Assembly: GCA_015065395.1 (NCBI GenBank)
Contig: SVQJ01000105.1
Coordinates: forward strand, 1-6,335
Length of the DNA: 6,335 nucleotides
Reading direction: 5' to 3'
Origin: Oscillospiraceae bacterium
GTDB taxonomy: Bacteria > Bacillota > Clostridia > Oscillospirales > CAG-272
In this document: piece after piece, positions 4,788 to 6,335 of the stretch
How the letters are laid out: the number at the start of each line of letters is the position of its first letter
Position numbering within the stretch: position 1 is the stretch's first letter
Position numbers and translations under genes: made by a program
The notes under the pieces: generated by a model
What the model saw: only the letters and a program-made list of their open reading frames with translations
Database searches by the model: none
Told to the model about the DNA's origin: nothing

Positions 4788-6335
4788 TCAACCTACCCTT
4801 TTGAATACTCTCATCTCGCTTGTGAAAGCAAATCTGTTAACAAAGATCAGCCCTTTATTCATGAGATACTCACCGTAATAATTATTGCCGTTCCATTCAT
4901 AGACACCGTCAGGATCAAGGCCCTCCAGCTTTATAAACTCATCAGGGCCGTTAAAGGAGCCGCGGTCGCCGTCTATGCAAAGGATCACGGTATTCTCATC
5001 CTCTGAGATAAATTCAAGAACACAAAGATCTCCTTCAAAGGGAGAACGAAGCCTGTAAAGCTCGCCCTTATGGAAAACATCCTCAAGCTCTCTATATTTT
5101 ACAACTGCCTGTTTTGCCATTTCCAACTCTTCATTTGTGCATTTGCCTAAAACCAATTCAAACCCGAATTGTCCCGGCATTGCAACGTTACAGCGCATTT
5201 CAAACGGTGTTATTCTGTGAGAAAGATGGTTGGGGCAAACGGAAACATGAGCCGCCATTGAGCTGAAGGGATATACTATGCTCGTTCCGTACTGGATGCT
5301 TCTTCTGTCCACCGCATCGGAATTATCGCTTGTCCACACCTGAGGCATATAATAAAGCATTCCGGGATCAAATCTTCCGCCGCCGGAGGCACAGCTCTCA
5401 AAAAGGACATGGGGATATTTCTGTGTGAGCGTTTCCAGAACGTAATAAAGGCCCAGGATATATCTGTGGGCTACTTCACCCTGCTTTTCGGGAGGCAGAG
5501 CCGCGCTTGCGACATGGCACATATATCTGTTCATATCCCATTTGATATACTCGATATTGGCACGGTCAAGAAGAGAGCTTATGGAATCGATTATGTACTC
5601 ACAAACGTCCCTTCTGGAAAAATCCAACGTTATCTGACTTCTTGTGGGTGTGGTCTCCCGTCCCGGAGTATGAAGTGCCCATTCCGGATGCTTTCGGTAC
5701 AGCTGGGAATCCGGATTTACCATTTCAGGCTCCACCCAAAGTCCGAAGCGCATACCAAGCTTATTTATCTCGTTCGCAAGCCACCCAAGGCCCGACGGAA
5801 GACGACGCGGATGCTCCCACCAGTCTCCGAGGCCGCTTTTGTCGCTGTTTCTCGAGCTGAACCATCCATCGTCCAACACCATCGTATCTACGCCTATCTT
5901 TGCAGCATCCCGAGCAAGATCGACTATCGTATTCTCGTCAAAGGAGAAATATGTTGCCTCCCAGTTATTAAGGACAACAAAACGGGGGATATCCCTGTAC
6001 TTTCCGCGGCAGAGCCTCGTTCTGTACAGCCTGTGATAGTTTCTGGACATTTCTCCCAATCCGTTAGGGGAATACGTAAGAACAGCCTCCGGAGTGGTGA
6101 AGCTTTCACCCTTTTCAAGCACATAATTAAAATTCAGGGGGTTTATTCCCATATATACTCTTGCGCTGTTATAGGGATTCATTTCCACCCCTGCGGTGAA
6201 ATTTCCGCTGTAAACAAGGCTGAAGCCGAATACCTCGCCGCTCTTTTCCGTCGTTCCCTTTTCGCAAACGGCAATAAACGGATTGTGAACGGCGCTTGAT
6301 GCTCCGTATCGGCTCTCTATATTCTGATTTCCCTG
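4788..6335 (-). CDS. Alpha-galactosidase, glycoside hydrolase family 36, N-terminus missing
   Basis: The frame is open from the right edge (6335) to TGA at 4790-4788, 515 residues. Family enzymes of about 700-740 residues imply that roughly 200 are outside the window. The visible part begins at the end of the N-terminal beta-sandwich (RYGASSAVHNPF, GFSLVYSGNF). The TIM barrel follows with NWEATYF, VLDDGWF, GLWVEPEMVNPDS, EYIKWDMNR, ESCASGGGRFDPG and WTSDNSDAVDR, then a C-terminal beta domain (GEYLMNKGL). By analogy with characterised GH36 enzymes, the nucleophile is Asp in KWDMNR (codon 5537-5535, residue 267 counted from the edge) and the acid/base is Asp in TSDN, 70 residues later, the spacing known in that family. 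The expected reaction is release of terminal alpha-1,6-galactose from raffinose, stachyose, melibiose or galactomannan oligosaccharides (EC 3.2.1.22). The GTG at 6188 is internal, not a start, because family homology continues upstream. The gene converges on the three-gene unit. Confidence 0.96.
   Translation of the reverse strand, partial: QGNQNIESRYGASSAVHNPFIAVCEKGTTEKSGEVFGFSLVYSGNFTAGVEMNPYNSARVYMGINPLNFNYVLEKGESFTTPEAVLTYSPNGLGEMSRNYHRLYRTRLCRGKYRDIPRFVVLNNWEATYFSFDENTIVDLARDAAKIGVDTMVLDDGWFSSRNSDKSGLGDWWEHPRRLPSGLGWLANEINKLGMRFGLWVEPEMVNPDSQLYRKHPEWALHTPGRETTPTRSQITLDFSRRDVCEYIIDSISSLLDRANIEYIKWDMNRYMCHVASAALPPEKQGEVAHRYILGLYYVLETLTQKYPHVLFESCASGGGRFDPGMLYYMPQVWTSDNSDAVDRRSIQYGTSIVYPFSSMAAHVSVCPNHLSHRITPFEMRCNVAMPGQFGFELVLGKCTNEELEMAKQAVVKYRELEDVFHKGELYRLRSPFEGDLCVLEFISEDENTVILCIDGDRGSFNGPDEFIKLEGLDPDGVYEWNGNNYYGEYLMNKGLIFVNRFAFTSEMRVFKRVG

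Noticed and set aside
6186..6188. GTG as the start of the alpha-galactosidase
   Set aside because: GH36 homology (RYGASS, HNPF, GFSLVYSG) continues in frame upstream to the window edge, so the codon is an internal valine.
5409..6299. Open frame of 296 codons on the plus strand
   Set aside because: It is the antisense shadow of the alpha-galactosidase gene, with no recognisable motifs and an arbitrary start.

Overview
The window looks like chromosomal DNA from a low-to-medium-GC Firmicute, most likely an anaerobic gut or rumen clostridium. This is inferred from strong AAGGAG(G) ribosome binding sites, sigma-A type promoters, intrinsic terminators with T-tracts, and gene families typical of plant- or host-glycan degraders. 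No rRNA, tRNA, CRISPR, phage or transposase gene was found, so the taxonomy is only a guess.

Layout. (1) Positions 1-809, minus strand: the N-terminal half of a glycoside hydrolase family 2 enzyme (beta-galactosidase/beta-glucuronidase type), running off the left edge before its catalytic barrel. (2) Positions 810-1053: a divergent control region. It holds a perfect-consensus minus-strand promoter (TTGACA-17-TATAAT), a good plus-strand promoter (TTGAAA-17-TAAAAT) with an operator-like inverted repeat inside it, and an AT-rich inverted repeat midway between the two. (3) Positions 1054-4289, plus strand: a compact three-gene unit encoding a cytoplasmic pectate-lyase-like beta-helix protein, a membrane-anchored glycerophosphodiester phosphodiesterase, and an unusual membrane protein with an outside Big2 domain, an acidic linker, one membrane helix and an inside zinc ribbon. 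It ends at a strong terminator (4305-4336). (4) Positions 4337-4787: non-coding DNA between convergent genes. It is dominated by an element of about 330 bp (4350-4679) with imperfect inverted ends and nested hairpins, followed by a bidirectional terminator (4688-4721). (5) Positions 4788-6335, minus strand: most of a GH36 alpha-galactosidase, whose N-terminus lies beyond the right edge.

How it fits together. The GH2 and GH36 enzymes and the beta-helix protein suggest a locus for breaking down galactose-containing or related plant oligosaccharides. None of the starts visible in the window carries a secretion signal, so import of short sugars followed by intracellular hydrolysis is the simplest reading. 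The phosphodiesterase and the Big2/zinc-ribbon protein share the beta-helix transcript but have no obvious sugar role. They may be envelope functions that are co-transcribed by chance, or an unrecognised partnership.

The most unusual signals are the nested-hairpin element at 4350-4679 and the domain layout of the Big2/zinc-ribbon protein.
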